Source of the DNA: Candidatus Latescibacter anaerobius SCGC AAA252-E07
GTDB lineage: Bacteria; Latescibacterota; Latescibacteria; Latescibacterales; Latescibacteraceae
DNA length: 14,265 bases
Assembly: GCA_000403035.1 (NCBI GenBank)
Contig: AQSL01000099.1
Coordinates: 1 to 14,265 of the forward strand
Reading direction: 5' to 3'
Shown here: one piece after another, positions 7,304-14,265 of the stretch
Position numbering within the stretch: the first letter of the stretch is position 1
Layout of the letters: every line of letters starts with the position of its first letter
Made by a program: the position numbers and the translations under genes
Notes under the pieces: model-generated
Told to the model about the DNA's origin: nothing
The model's database searches: none
What the model saw: only the letters and a program-made list of their open reading frames with translations

Positions 7304-7333
7304 TTGACAATTGATTATTGTGCCGGATAGGAT
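7304..7333 (+). promoter_or_regulatory. Candidate promoter of the radical SAM operon
   Basis: A consensus -35 TTGACA (7304-7309) is followed after 18 bp by TAGGAT (7328-7333, four of six consensus positions). Transcription would start near 7340, about 65 nt before the TTG start of the radical SAM gene. The exact -35 match makes it more credible than most AT-rich hits. Confidence 0.45.
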
Positions 7334-7407
7334 GAAAAGTTTCCTTCTTTTAAATTCAATCACGGACGTACTTTATTTCTTTTTCCCCGTATTTCTGGAA
7401 AAACACA

Positions 7408-9522
7408 TTGAGAAAAATAAAATCCCTTAATATTGTCCTTATAAAACCCTCAAAGTATGATGATGATGGTTTTGTTATCCGTTATTTCAAGGGTGTTCTT
7501 CCCTCAAACACTCTCGCATGCATGCGGAGCTTGACGTTCAAGTTTGCAGAACAATGGAAGAGAGAAAAGGATATAAAGATAACCATAGATATTTACGATG
7601 ACATAGTTGACAATATGCCGTACAAAAAAATCGCCAGAAGGAATAAAGGCGAGACAATGGTTGTAGCCGCTCTTGTCGGTGTTCAGACCAACCAGTTTTC
7701 CCGCGCTTCAGACATTGCACAAAAACTGAATGCATTGGGAGTCACAACTCTTATCGGCGGCTTCCATGTCAGCGGAATCCTGGCGCTTTTCGATAATCCT
7801 TCTCCCGAAATACAGGAACTCATCGACTGCGGTATCATAATTGTTCAGGGTGAAGCCGAAACGGTGTGGGAGCAAATACTGTGCGATATTGTCGAGGGAA
7901 AGGAAAAGACGCTGTACCGTATGACCAGTTTCCCGGATATTTCTCATGAAATTGTACCACAAATGGGTCGTAAATATCTGAAAAAATTTGCGCTTCCCCA
8001 TTTGGCAACTATTGATTGCTCAAGAGGCTGCCCTTTTAATTGTTCATTCTGCACAATCATCAATGTTCAGGGACATAAAATGCGCTGCAGAAGTGCAGAA
8101 AGCGTTCTGAAAACAATCCGTGAAAATCTCAAGAGCGGTGTGAAGGAATACTTTTTCACCGATGATAATTTTTCACGTAATCCCGCATGGGAGGGGATAT
8201 TCGACGGTTTGATTCATATGAATGAAGTTGAGAGTGACAGAGTCAATTTCATGATGCAGATTGACACGGCATGTCACACTATTCCCAACTTTATTGAAAA
8301 AGCAGGTCGTGCTGGCTGCTCCCAGGTATTCATAGGTATGGAAAGTGTCAATCAAAAAAACCTTGAATCTGCAGGAAAAAAACAAAACAAGGTTGAAAAT
8401 TACGCCGCATTTATTCAGGCATGGCATGATGTCGGTGTTATGACTCATGTTGGTTATATAATCGGTTTTCCCTATGATACACCCGAATCAGTCCGTGAGG
8501 ATATTCATAAACTGAAAAACGAACTGAAAGTCGATCAGGCATCTTTCTTTATATTAACACCTCTGCCCGGATCAATGGATCATTTCAATATGGTTCAAAA
8601 CGGAGACTATATGGATCCCGATCTGAATAAGTTCGATTCATTTCACGTCGTTATGAATCACCCAAGAATGAGTTCGAAGGAAGTGTTTAATGCTTACGAG
8701 GAGGCCTGGAAATCTTTTTATGAGTTTGAAAACCTGAAAAACATTTTAATTCGGGCAGGCAGTAAATCGTATTGGGGTATATTCAGAAATATTATGTGGT
8801 ACAAAAACAGTCTTTTTGAACCCAGGCATCCGATGGTTGCCGGATTCGTTCGGATGAGAAGCCGTACGGATATACGACCCGGAACGCAAAAAATGGGTTT
8901 ATGGGAATATAAAATAATGAGAGCCCGTGAGTTAATGAACGGTTTTCGAAAACGTATCGGACTGTTTTTTGAACTCCAGGAACTCTGGTGGCTTACCCGT
9001 AATCCCGACGATCCCAGATTCAAATATATTGTTGATTTTACCACTGCGCTCGGTGAGGCAAAAATCAAACTTTCCTCAATTGATTTTACCGATTCGTACT
9101 CGAAATGGCGTGATGATGTCAATACCATTATAGGTAATCTTAAGATTAAAATAAGGGATTATCAAAATACATCCGAACTCAAGGGTAAATCAAAACGCAG
9201 ATTCAATGCCCTTGTTGATGATATGGGTGCATATCTTGATAAGATTAATATATCCGAACACTACAGCCGTGGTGTGGCATACCTGACATCTTACCTCACG
9301 AATAATATTCGTCTTGTTGAGAATTTTGCTTTGAAAAATGTTGCAAAAAGACGTAAAATCACTTCTTTCTGGTCTCTCACCTGTGAGCGTATAAAAGAAG
9401 GCAAAATCTTCCACTTTATATTATCCATCCCCAAAATTTTTATTAGTATATACAGAGATATAAAGATGAGCCTTTACTTTGCATATCATCTCATAAACAG
9501 AACGACCAAACATCAAAATTAA
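7408..9522 (+). CDS. B12-binding-domain radical SAM protein, substrate unknown
   Basis: This is a 704-residue class B-type radical SAM enzyme. Residues about 1-190 form a Rossmann-like cobalamin-binding-type domain (VVAALVGVQTNQF, TTLIGGFHVSG, VQGEAE) without the DxHxxG base-on motif, as is usual in this family. The radical SAM barrel carries Cx3Cx2C at Cys208, Cys212 and Cys215 for the [4Fe-4S] cluster, then FFTDDNF (about 249-255), IGMES (309-313) and YIIGFPYDTP (about 350-358). The C-terminal 200 residues are helical and basic, ending in a hydrophobic stretch that might sit on the membrane. Relatives methylate unactivated carbons, or rearrange or link lipids and cofactors; I cannot choose a substrate. 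The start is TTG, with GGA 8-10 nt upstream and no in-frame ATG, GTG or TTG before it back to the stop at 7351. The stop lies 16 nt before the barrel gene, so the two are probably co-transcribed. Confidence 0.88.
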   Translation: MRKIKSLNIVLIKPSKYDDDGFVIRYFKGVLPSNTLACMRSLTFKFAEQWKREKDIKITIDIYDDIVDNMPYKKIARRNKGETMVVAALVGVQTNQFSRASDIAQKLNALGVTTLIGGFHVSGILALFDNPSPEIQELIDCGIIIVQGEAETVWEQILCDIVEGKEKTLYRMTSFPDISHEIVPQMGRKYLKKFALPHLATIDCSRGCPFNCSFCTIINVQGHKMRCRSAESVLKTIRENLKSGVKEYFFTDDNFSRNPAWEGIFDGLIHMNEVESDRVNFMMQIDTACHTIPNFIEKAGRAGCSQVFIGMESVNQKNLESAGKKQNKVENYAAFIQAWHDVGVMTHVGYIIGFPYDTPESVREDIHKLKNELKVDQASFFILTPLPGSMDHFNMVQNGDYMDPDLNKFDSFHVVMNHPRMSSKEVFNAYEEAWKSFYEFENLKNILIRAGSKSYWGIFRNIMWYKNSLFEPRHPMVAGFVRMRSRTDIRPGTQKMGLWEYKIMRARELMNGFRKRIGLFFELQELWWLTRNPDDPRFKYIVDFTTALGEAKIKLSSIDFTDSYSKWRDDVNTIIGNLKIKIRDYQNTSELKGKSKRRFNALVDDMGAYLDKINISEHYSRGVAYLTSYLTNNIRLVENFALKNVAKRRKITSFWSLTCERIKEGKIFHFILSIPKIFISIYRDIKMSLYFAYHLINRTTKHQN

Positions 9523-9538
9523 ATATGGAGAAAGAGAA

Positions 9539-11104
9539 ATGAGACTGATAACTACGTTATCCGTTTTAGTATTTTTCTTTTTGAATCTCTCCGGTCACAC
9601 TCAGGAAACCATACCTCAGAAAATGACTATCCAGGGGAGTTTTGGAACGGTAACCATGGATGGGGTACAGTGGCAGCGGTTTTCATTCCGCCCGGATGTA
9701 CCGATCGGTGACTTCGGAGTCGGCCTTGACATTGAATTGTTTGTCGATGAGGAGGGAAAGATTTCCAGGGAAGGTTGGGATTTTTCCAATAAAAATAAAA
9801 CATGGGATACAGTGCTTCGAAAAATATATTATGTCCGTTACGGGAAATCACTTGATAAAATATATATGCGTGCCGGGGCGCTTGATGATGTTTCGCTCGG
9901 GTACGGACTTGTTATGGATGGGTATCGCAATACGCTCAATTATCCTGCCGATAAAAACATCGGTCTGGATCTCGCTGTGAGAGATTTGGGCACATTCGGT
10001 ATCGGTATTCACGGCATGGTAAACTCGTTCGGTGATTTGAAAAACAAGGGTATCATCGCAGGAGGGAGAATTTCTGCAAAACCACTGAAACCTTACGATA
10101 TGGGACTCCTGAGTAGATTGACATTCGGGCTTACATTTGTTCGCGATATCAATCAGTTTGCCGGGCTGAAAGACTCCGACGATGACGGGTATCCGGATTT
10201 CCAGGACGGGTTTCCCGATGACAAAAAATTATGGCTCGATACCGATGATGATGGTTTCCCGGATCGAATTGATACAAACGGCACTATAATATATGACGGG
10301 GATGATGCCGATAAAGACGCCGATGGCGACGGTCTTACCGATCCCTGGTATACCGACCTGCGCAGTGTTCCCACTCTGGATTACGATGTGGAAACCGAGG
10401 ATGTTATCAATATAGAAGAAAGCCGTAACGGGGTATCGGTTTTCGGTTTTGATACTGGCTTTCCGCTTCTCGAGGAGCCGTTTCATCTTGACCTGTACGG
10501 GCAGTACGCAAAAATACACACCGGTGACGAGTATTATAAGGGTGGCTGGGGTATCGGAGCTCCCGGGCTTTTGCTGCGCACCGAAAGATTCAAGGGGCAG
10601 ATTGAATACCGTCATTTCAATGGCCGTTTTCGCCCGGGATATTTCGACAACCTGTATGATCATGAACGTGTTACGCTTGTCGGTACTTCAGTCATAACAA
10701 AAGAGCAGAAGCTTCCGGATGACAAACTGGACGGGATATATGGAAAAATCGGTTATAGTCTCTTCGACATGTTGTATGCCGAAGCCGGTTACCAGTACAT
10801 GACCGGTGATAAACAGTACCAGGATGTTATCGGTGTGGCAAAAGTACTCCCCGGTTTACTTGATAATATCCCGAAGATAACAGTCCTGGATGTTTACTTT
10901 TACAACAGATACGTTGATCCGGACCTTTATAACCTTTTTGAATTCACAAATAATACCTTATATGGAACCCGTATCGGTTTCTCGCTGACACCCGGAATGG
11001 CTGTTGTCTGGAATACACAATATACATTTACGCCGAAAGCTGATGGAACGGGATTCGAGAGAAACAGGTTTGTAAGTATAGAAACTGTGATTACGATGAG
11101 ATAG
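9539..11104 (+). CDS. Outer-membrane beta-barrel-like protein with thrombospondin type 3-like calcium repeats
   Basis: A 521-residue exported protein that I do not recognise as a named family. Residues 1 to about 20 form a signal peptide (basic start, LSVLVFFFLNL). The rest shows alternating aromatic and glycine-rich strands typical of barrels (GVGLDIELFV, IYYVRYGKS, DLYGQYAKIH, YAEAGYQYM). Residues about 212-270 interrupt this with Asp-rich repeats DSDDDGYPD, DTDDDGFPD and DADGDGLTD, the pattern of thrombospondin type 3/OmpA-linker calcium-binding loops; they probably form an extracellular or periplasmic insert. The ATG has GGAG 8 nt upstream. It lies 16 nt after the radical SAM gene and 3 nt before the ComF gene. 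A role in display or transport of the radical SAM product is speculative. The C-terminus lacks the classical final aromatic residue of OMP insertion signals. Confidence 0.75.
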   Translation: MRLITTLSVLVFFFLNLSGHTQETIPQKMTIQGSFGTVTMDGVQWQRFSFRPDVPIGDFGVGLDIELFVDEEGKISREGWDFSNKNKTWDTVLRKIYYVRYGKSLDKIYMRAGALDDVSLGYGLVMDGYRNTLNYPADKNIGLDLAVRDLGTFGIGIHGMVNSFGDLKNKGIIAGGRISAKPLKPYDMGLLSRLTFGLTFVRDINQFAGLKDSDDDGYPDFQDGFPDDKKLWLDTDDDGFPDRIDTNGTIIYDGDDADKDADGDGLTDPWYTDLRSVPTLDYDVETEDVINIEESRNGVSVFGFDTGFPLLEEPFHLDLYGQYAKIHTGDEYYKGGWGIGAPGLLLRTERFKGQIEYRHFNGRFRPGYFDNLYDHERVTLVGTSVITKEQKLPDDKLDGIYGKIGYSLFDMLYAEAGYQYMTGDKQYQDVIGVAKVLPGLLDNIPKITVLDVYFYNRYVDPDLYNLFEFTNNTLYGTRIGFSLTPGMAVVWNTQYTFTPKADGTGFERNRFVSIETVITMR

Positions 11105-11107
11105 ACA

Positions 11108-11803
11108 TTGAAGCTTGTAGAATTCTTCAATCACGAGGTATTCGGTTCCGTAATTGATTTTGTGTTCCCTCCTGCATGCCCGGTCTGCGGCGGAGCTTTC
11201 AACGCACGTGATATTATCTGCCCTGACTGTATAGATGCGATTACAGAATGCTCGTGCCGTTATATCCCTCCCGAACGCAGTCTGAAATATGTTGACAGGA
11301 TATCAATTCTTTTGCCATACGATTCGGTTTGCCGCACCTTAATCCATGCACTGAAATATCATGGAATGAAATCCACCGGGCCGGTTCTTGGCACGCTCAT
11401 GGCAAAAAAAACCTTTAAAAATTGTTCGCTCCCGGAAAATTCATGCCTTGTTCCTGTTCCGCTGCACCCTTTCAAATTGAAAGAACGCGGCTACAATCAA
11501 AGCGAACGTCTTGCTGCAGGGTTCGCTTCGTTTACCGGTTTCGAAATATGCGATGACCTGATTACCCGTACGAAACACACCGGCACTCAAACCGACCTCG
11601 ATCACGAGCAGCGTGCTCTGAATGTCAGTGATGCTTTCAGATATTCGGGCGGGAAATCTCTTTCCGGTCGCACGGTTATTATCATTGATGATGTCATGAC
11701 AACGGGCTCGACAATTTCCGAATGCGCAAAAGCGCTCAAGGAAGGCGGCGCCGGGGATATTATTATCAGTGTTGTGGCAACGCCGGGCATAGAGATGGAT
11801 TGA
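11108..11803 (+). CDS. comF: ComF-family phosphoribosyltransferase-like protein
   Basis: The 231-residue length is usual for ComF/GntX proteins, which in naturally competent bacteria help DNA uptake at the inner face of the membrane; in many others the role is unknown. The N-terminus has a four-cysteine zinc site: CPVC (Cys24, Cys27) and CPDC (Cys38, Cys41). The body is a type I phosphoribosyltransferase fold, with VPVPLHPFKLKERGYNQS (115-132) typical of ComF and the PRPP loop IIDDVMTTGST (192-202). The start is TTG at 11108, just 3 nt past the stop of the barrel gene, suggesting translational coupling; any later start would remove the zinc site. No other competence gene is in the window. Confidence 0.92.
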   Translation: MKLVEFFNHEVFGSVIDFVFPPACPVCGGAFNARDIICPDCIDAITECSCRYIPPERSLKYVDRISILLPYDSVCRTLIHALKYHGMKSTGPVLGTLMAKKTFKNCSLPENSCLVPVPLHPFKLKERGYNQSERLAAGFASFTGFEICDDLITRTKHTGTQTDLDHEQRALNVSDAFRYSGGKSLSGRTVIIIDDVMTTGSTISECAKALKEGGAGDIIISVVATPGIEMD

Positions 11804-11806
11804 GAG

Positions 11807-11836
11807 GATGGTGAAAAAGTATTTTCACACGCCATC
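11807..11836. terminator. Possible hairpin terminator after ComF
   Basis: GATGG plus TGAAAA pairs with TTTTCA and CCATC around an AGTA loop, with a 4-nt bulge (CACG) on the 3' side. It starts 3 nt after the stop. No T-run follows directly; eight T occur later at 11853-11860, in a T8A7 stretch. It is a weak terminator candidate between two convergent genes. Confidence 0.35.
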
Positions 11837-11947
11837 TTCATTGAGTGCGGGATTTTTTTTAAAAAAAGTGGGTAGGATTTAATCAAACGGGACAACTGAC
11901 GTTAAAAAACATATTTATCCCCGCCCTTCTTTTGTAAACAAACCATC

Positions 11948-12436
11948 TTACTGTGGTACGTTCGGGAGAGATTCATGCAAATGGAGTACTTTCCACTCGC
12001 CTTCACTGAACACGAAGACGATTGATGCAGCAAATGTACCTCTGAAAGTTTCACCTGCTTTTGTTGTGCTGGTATATATTCCCGTTCCGGTAAGAATCGC
12101 CGCTTCCGGTGAGATTACGTTGACATATTCTTCATCCATCACGAACTGTTGTTCCAGTAAACCGCTGTAAGCTTCCCGTAATCCATTCAAAGCCGATTCA
12201 CGTGTCACCGTAAGTGTGCCATCAAAAGCAAGCGCTCCATTCGTATTATCGAGAAAATGGCTGAAGAGGCCATCCGCATCGGCTGCTGAAGCGGACTTGA
12301 GCATCTCGGCATGTTTTGCTATGAGGGCTTCCCTGATTGCCGTACGCTGAGCATCGGTAATCGGTTCTTTGGATCCCTGGCAGGCAACAAATACCGTAAT
12401 ACAGAATAAAATGAGAAATCTGATAGTGTGTGCCAT
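11948..12436 (-). CDS. Secreted NTF2-like (SnoaL/DUF4440-type) small protein, probable lipoprotein
   Basis: A 162-residue protein with an N-terminal export signal, MAHTIRFLILFCITVFVAC. It ends in a lipobox-like FVAC, where Cys19 would be lipidated; Phe at -3 is not ideal. The mature part has the NTF2-fold pattern of DUF4440/SnoaL-like proteins: a long helix (ITDAQRTAIREALIAKHAEMLKS), a pocket segment with FDGTLTVTRESALNGL, and closing strands GTGIYTSTTKAGE, ASIVFVFSEGEWKVLHLHES. The late W-KV-H-H segment is characteristic. Such domains bind small ligands or act as isomerases, and no substrate can be named. The ATG is preceded by a good ribosome-binding site, GGGAG 6 nt upstream (complement of 12443-12447). 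It converges with the ComF gene and appears to be a single-gene unit. Confidence 0.8.
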   Translation of the reverse strand: MAHTIRFLILFCITVFVACQGSKEPITDAQRTAIREALIAKHAEMLKSASAADADGLFSHFLDNTNGALAFDGTLTVTRESALNGLREAYSGLLEQQFVMDEEYVNVISPEAAILTGTGIYTSTTKAGETFRGTFAASIVFVFSEGEWKVLHLHESLPNVPQ

Positions 12437-13021
12437 GGTAAACTCCCTTACAAAATGAGGATAATGTTCAATATTCCTTTTTCCGTAGCTATAAATAAGA
12501 CAGAGACTTAACTCCTTTATTTCAAATTCCTTGAGGCACTTATCATTATAACCCTAACGCCAGGCAGCCATCAGGCATACGAGCTTTACGACAATTAACT
12601 TCCGTGAATTGCAGATAAAATCTATGATTCTGAAACCATCATTATGGCAGATTTTGAATTTCATTTATATTGTAATAAGATTGCACTATAAAAAACACAC
12701 ATAAATAAATAGAAAGTAGGAATATTTTTCTAAAGGAATATTTTTTCTGATATAACTTCCATCTTATATATGCAAAATAAAATTGTGAGGCGATTAACTT
12801 CAATTTCCGAAAGATATAAACAAGTTTTATTTATTTTTCTCATTTTGGCATAGTTGTTGTGAGTTCCAAATATCACAATTTATTATTTCTTAAAAATGAA
12901 AAAAATGTTTTGAAGTTTGTTAAAAAAAATTTTAATTAAATATGAATTATTTCCGATATAAATAATGTAGATTATTGATAATTTTTAAGAATGAAAAAAA
13001 TATCTAAATATTTTTATAATT

Positions 13022-13037
13022 TGTGATTTATATCACA
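13022..13037. promoter_or_regulatory. CRP/FNR-family-like operator TGTGA-N6-TCACA
   Basis: The sequence TGTGATTTATATCACA matches the CRP consensus arms perfectly, with the canonical 6-bp spacer and AT flanks. It lies about 89 bp before the TTG start of the surface-protein gene and about 58 bp before a TATCTTTG element, a plausible position for an activator. The regulator in this organism is unknown and could be any CRP/FNR-family protein. Confidence 0.55.
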
Positions 13038-13079
13038 TCATTGTTGAAAATATTTTCGTAATTTTCGGTCGGTAAATTG

Positions 13080-13100
13080 TATCTTTGGTAAAAGTATAAA
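13080..13100 (+). promoter_or_regulatory. Promoter-like elements of the surface-protein gene
   Basis: TATCTTTG (13080-13087) fits the TAnnTTTG -7 element of Bacteroidetes-type promoters, and TATAAA (13095-13100) could instead be a classical -10. No clear matching -33 or -35 was found for either, so the choice is open. Confidence 0.3.
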
Positions 13101-13113
13101 CATTGAGATTAGC

Positions 13114-13118
13114 GGGAG
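13114..13118 (+). promoter_or_regulatory. Ribosome-binding site fixing the TTG start at 13126
   Basis: GGGAG lies 7 nt before TTG 13126, which begins a proper signal peptide. No ATG or GTG with comparable spacing exists in that frame, so TTG is the best start. Confidence 0.7.
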
Positions 13119-13125
13119 AATTAAA

Positions 13126-14265
13126 TTGAAAAATTACTTTAGTACCAGAAATTACTTTATTACAATTCTTTTGGCTTTGCTTTTCAGCACACCGGTTTTT
13201 GCACAGGAAGTTGGATCAATTGCAATTTCACCGGGAGAAGGGATTGTTACCACATTAGACGAAAGCGTGGATTTTTCTGCTGTGGTGTATGACTCCGAAG
13301 GTAACACTGTTGAAACTGATATTACATGGTCGGTAGAGGGCGAGATAGGGACAATAGGAAGTAACGGCCGATTTACTGCAACTTCGATCGGTTCCGGATC
13401 TGTTGTTGCGAGGGTCGGAGGTATAGCAGAACGTGCCCGTGTGACTGTCATTGAACAGGCCGATGTAGATGGATTAGCAATTTCACCCGAAGAGGTGATA
13501 GTAAATGCAGGTCAAGCAGTTACTTTTCTTGTGGAAGCGTATGATTCTGAAGACAATGTAGTCAGAACCAACATTCAATGGTCAGTTGAGGGTAATATTG
13601 GTACCATCGGAAGTAACGGAGAATTTAATCCCACTGAAGCAGGTACCGGTTATGTCGTTGCCAGAATAGGTGAAATATCAGAGCGTGTGGAAGTAACGGT
13701 ATATGGTGCTGCTGCTAAGAAACCAATAATGGAAATTGGCTGGATAGCAATTTCACCACCTCAAGCGACAGTCGAGGTCGGTAGAAAACAGAAATTCCAT
13801 ATAGAGATATATGATATCGAAGGGAATAAAATAGCTCTTGGTCTTCTCGGGCAAATCTTAGGAGACTGGATTACTAACTGGTCGGTTGAAGGAAATATTG
13901 GAACTATATGGATAAATGGTCAGTTTACCGCAGAAACGCCGGGAACAGGATCAGTTAATGCGCAGATCGGAGAGTTCACTGCATCTGCGCCGGTAGAGGT
14001 TACCGGGGGAGGACCGGTACAGTATACCCTGACAATGGCTGTTAATGGTAGTGGTACGACTTCACCTGCGGCCGGGTCTTATACGTATGATGAAGGCACG
14101 GATGTCAATATATCGGCCAACCCCGCTTCCGGTTACCAGTTCGTGAACTGGTCAGGTAATGTGGCGAATTCCGGCAGTTCCTCGACCACGGTAACAATGT
14201 CCGGCGATCAGTCGGTCACGGCGAATTTCGAGGAAATACCGACTGTACAGTATACCCTGACAATG
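13126..14265 (+). CDS. Secreted surface protein with Ig-like and InlB-B-type repeats (3' end outside the window)
   Basis: This open frame runs 380 codons to the window edge without a stop. A signal peptide covers residues 1-26 (basic start, FITILLALLFSTP, cleavage after VFA). Three bacterial Ig-like (BIG2/invasin-type) repeats begin at about residues 31, 117 and 207, each with the marks AISP near the start, WSVEG-IGTI in the middle and a closing VTV. The third has an extra loop (ALGLLGQILGDWIT). From residue 298 a different repeat begins with VQYTLTM and contains GYQFVNWSG and SVTANFEE, which fits the divergent InlB B-repeat family. A second copy begins at residue 374, where the window ends. 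Such proteins are extracellular adhesins or scaffolds, often with a sorting domain at the missing C-terminus. A CRP-like site upstream suggests catabolite- or redox-linked control. The base composition rises in GC at about 13990, where the repeat type changes. Confidence 0.85.
   Translation, partial: MKNYFSTRNYFITILLALLFSTPVFAQEVGSIAISPGEGIVTTLDESVDFSAVVYDSEGNTVETDITWSVEGEIGTIGSNGRFTATSIGSGSVVARVGGIAERARVTVIEQADVDGLAISPEEVIVNAGQAVTFLVEAYDSEDNVVRTNIQWSVEGNIGTIGSNGEFNPTEAGTGYVVARIGEISERVEVTVYGAAAKKPIMEIGWIAISPPQATVEVGRKQKFHIEIYDIEGNKIALGLLGQILGDWITNWSVEGNIGTIWINGQFTAETPGTGSVNAQIGEFTASAPVEVTGGGPVQYTLTMAVNGSGTTSPAAGSYTYDEGTDVNISANPASGYQFVNWSGNVANSGSSSTTVTMSGDQSVTANFEEIPTVQYTLTM
14017..14037 (+). 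repeat. 21-bp exact direct repeat, first copy (InlB-like repeat start)
   Basis: The 21 nt encoding VQYTLTM are identical to those at 14245-14265, giving a repeat period of 228 nt (76 residues). DNA-level identity suggests recent duplication or gene conversion of this repeat type. Confidence 0.85.
14245..14265 (+). repeat. 21-bp exact direct repeat, second copy at the window end
   Basis: Matches 14017-14037 base for base up to the last base of the window, so the second InlB-like repeat is cut and identity may extend further. Confidence 0.85.

Larger units (their letters stand above)
12437..13125. other. Long AT-rich intergenic region between two divergent exported-protein genes
   Basis: About 690 bp without a supported gene. 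Near 12443 it holds the ribosome-binding site of the minus-strand lipoprotein gene. It then has AT-rich low-complexity sequence, a widely spaced inverted repeat TTGTGA/TCACAA (12857-12862 and 12873-12878), and at the right end the CRP-like site, promoter-like elements and ribosome-binding site of the surface-protein gene. No tRNA, riboswitch or CRISPR was recognised. Confidence 0.6.

Noticed and set aside
10229..10663. A 144-codon minus-strand frame inside the barrel gene
   Set aside because: It is antisense to a well-supported exported protein, and its hydrophobic look comes from the complement of Asp/Gly-rich codons.
12885..13003. Near-repeat ATTTCTTAAAAATGAAAAAAAT and its look-alike at 12981
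   Set aside because: Low-complexity A/T sequence with an offset; any open frame after either ATG is a few codons long.
12437..13021. Riboswitch or tRNA in the long gap
   Set aside because: I looked for c-di-GMP-type and other conserved cores and for a tRNA T-arm (GGTTCGAATCC-like) and found none.
13126..14265. CRISPR-like spacing from the repeats near the window end
   Set aside because: The repeats are protein-coding with 228-bp spacing in one long open frame, not a CRISPR array.

Overview
The window reads as chromosomal DNA of a Gram-negative, probably anaerobic bacterium. Signs of an outer membrane are a signal-peptide-bearing barrel-like protein, a probable lipoprotein and a secreted repeat protein. 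Signs of anaerobic metabolism are a 2-hydroxyacyl-CoA dehydratase-type activase, a B12-type radical SAM enzyme and an iron-sulfur-type LarE. Genes have mixed GC, intergenic DNA is very AT-rich, and GTG and TTG starts are common. One promoter has a Bacteroidetes-like TAnnTTTG element. This hints at the FCB superphylum (Fibrobacterota, KSB1 or Latescibacterota-like lineages), but that is inference and no marker gene fixes it.

Layout. 1-491: AT-rich leader with a candidate promoter. 492-1277: lone activase ATPase. 1494-5177: a 1227-residue single-chain type IIG restriction-modification enzyme. 5261-5289: bidirectional terminator. 5364-5990 (minus): lexA. 5991-6367: divergent AT-rich control region with two inverted repeats. 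6368-7186: larE. 7408-11803: probable operon of a B12-binding radical SAM enzyme, an outer-membrane barrel-like protein with calcium-binding aspartate repeats, and a ComF-family phosphoribosyltransferase. 11948-12436 (minus): small secreted NTF2-like protein, probably a lipoprotein. 12437-13125: long AT-rich gap ending in a CRP-like site. 13126 to the window end: secreted protein with three Ig-like repeats followed by InlB-B-like repeats, cut off by the window.

The main discovery is inside the type IIG enzyme. Between methyltransferase motif III (around residue 516) and motif IV (NPPY, residues 753-756) there is a complete-looking HUH/Y1 domain of the REP-associated tyrosine transposase (RAYT) type, with HVH at 621-623 and a candidate nucleophile Tyr683. 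It is in frame and has no start codon of its own. A perfect 24-bp palindrome follows the module directly. An identical copy lies 500 bp downstream in the target-recognition part of the same gene, read in a different frame. A RAYT-like enzyme next to a repeated palindrome is the arrangement expected of REP/RAYT elements, here embedded in a defence gene that stays open. The target-recognition segment is also sharply more AT-rich than the gene's 3' end, which suggests mosaic evolution.

The remaining genes are mostly recognisable families with unknown substrates. The activase lacks a dehydratase partner and larE lacks larA/B/C in this window. The radical SAM, barrel and ComF genes are spaced like one transcription unit.
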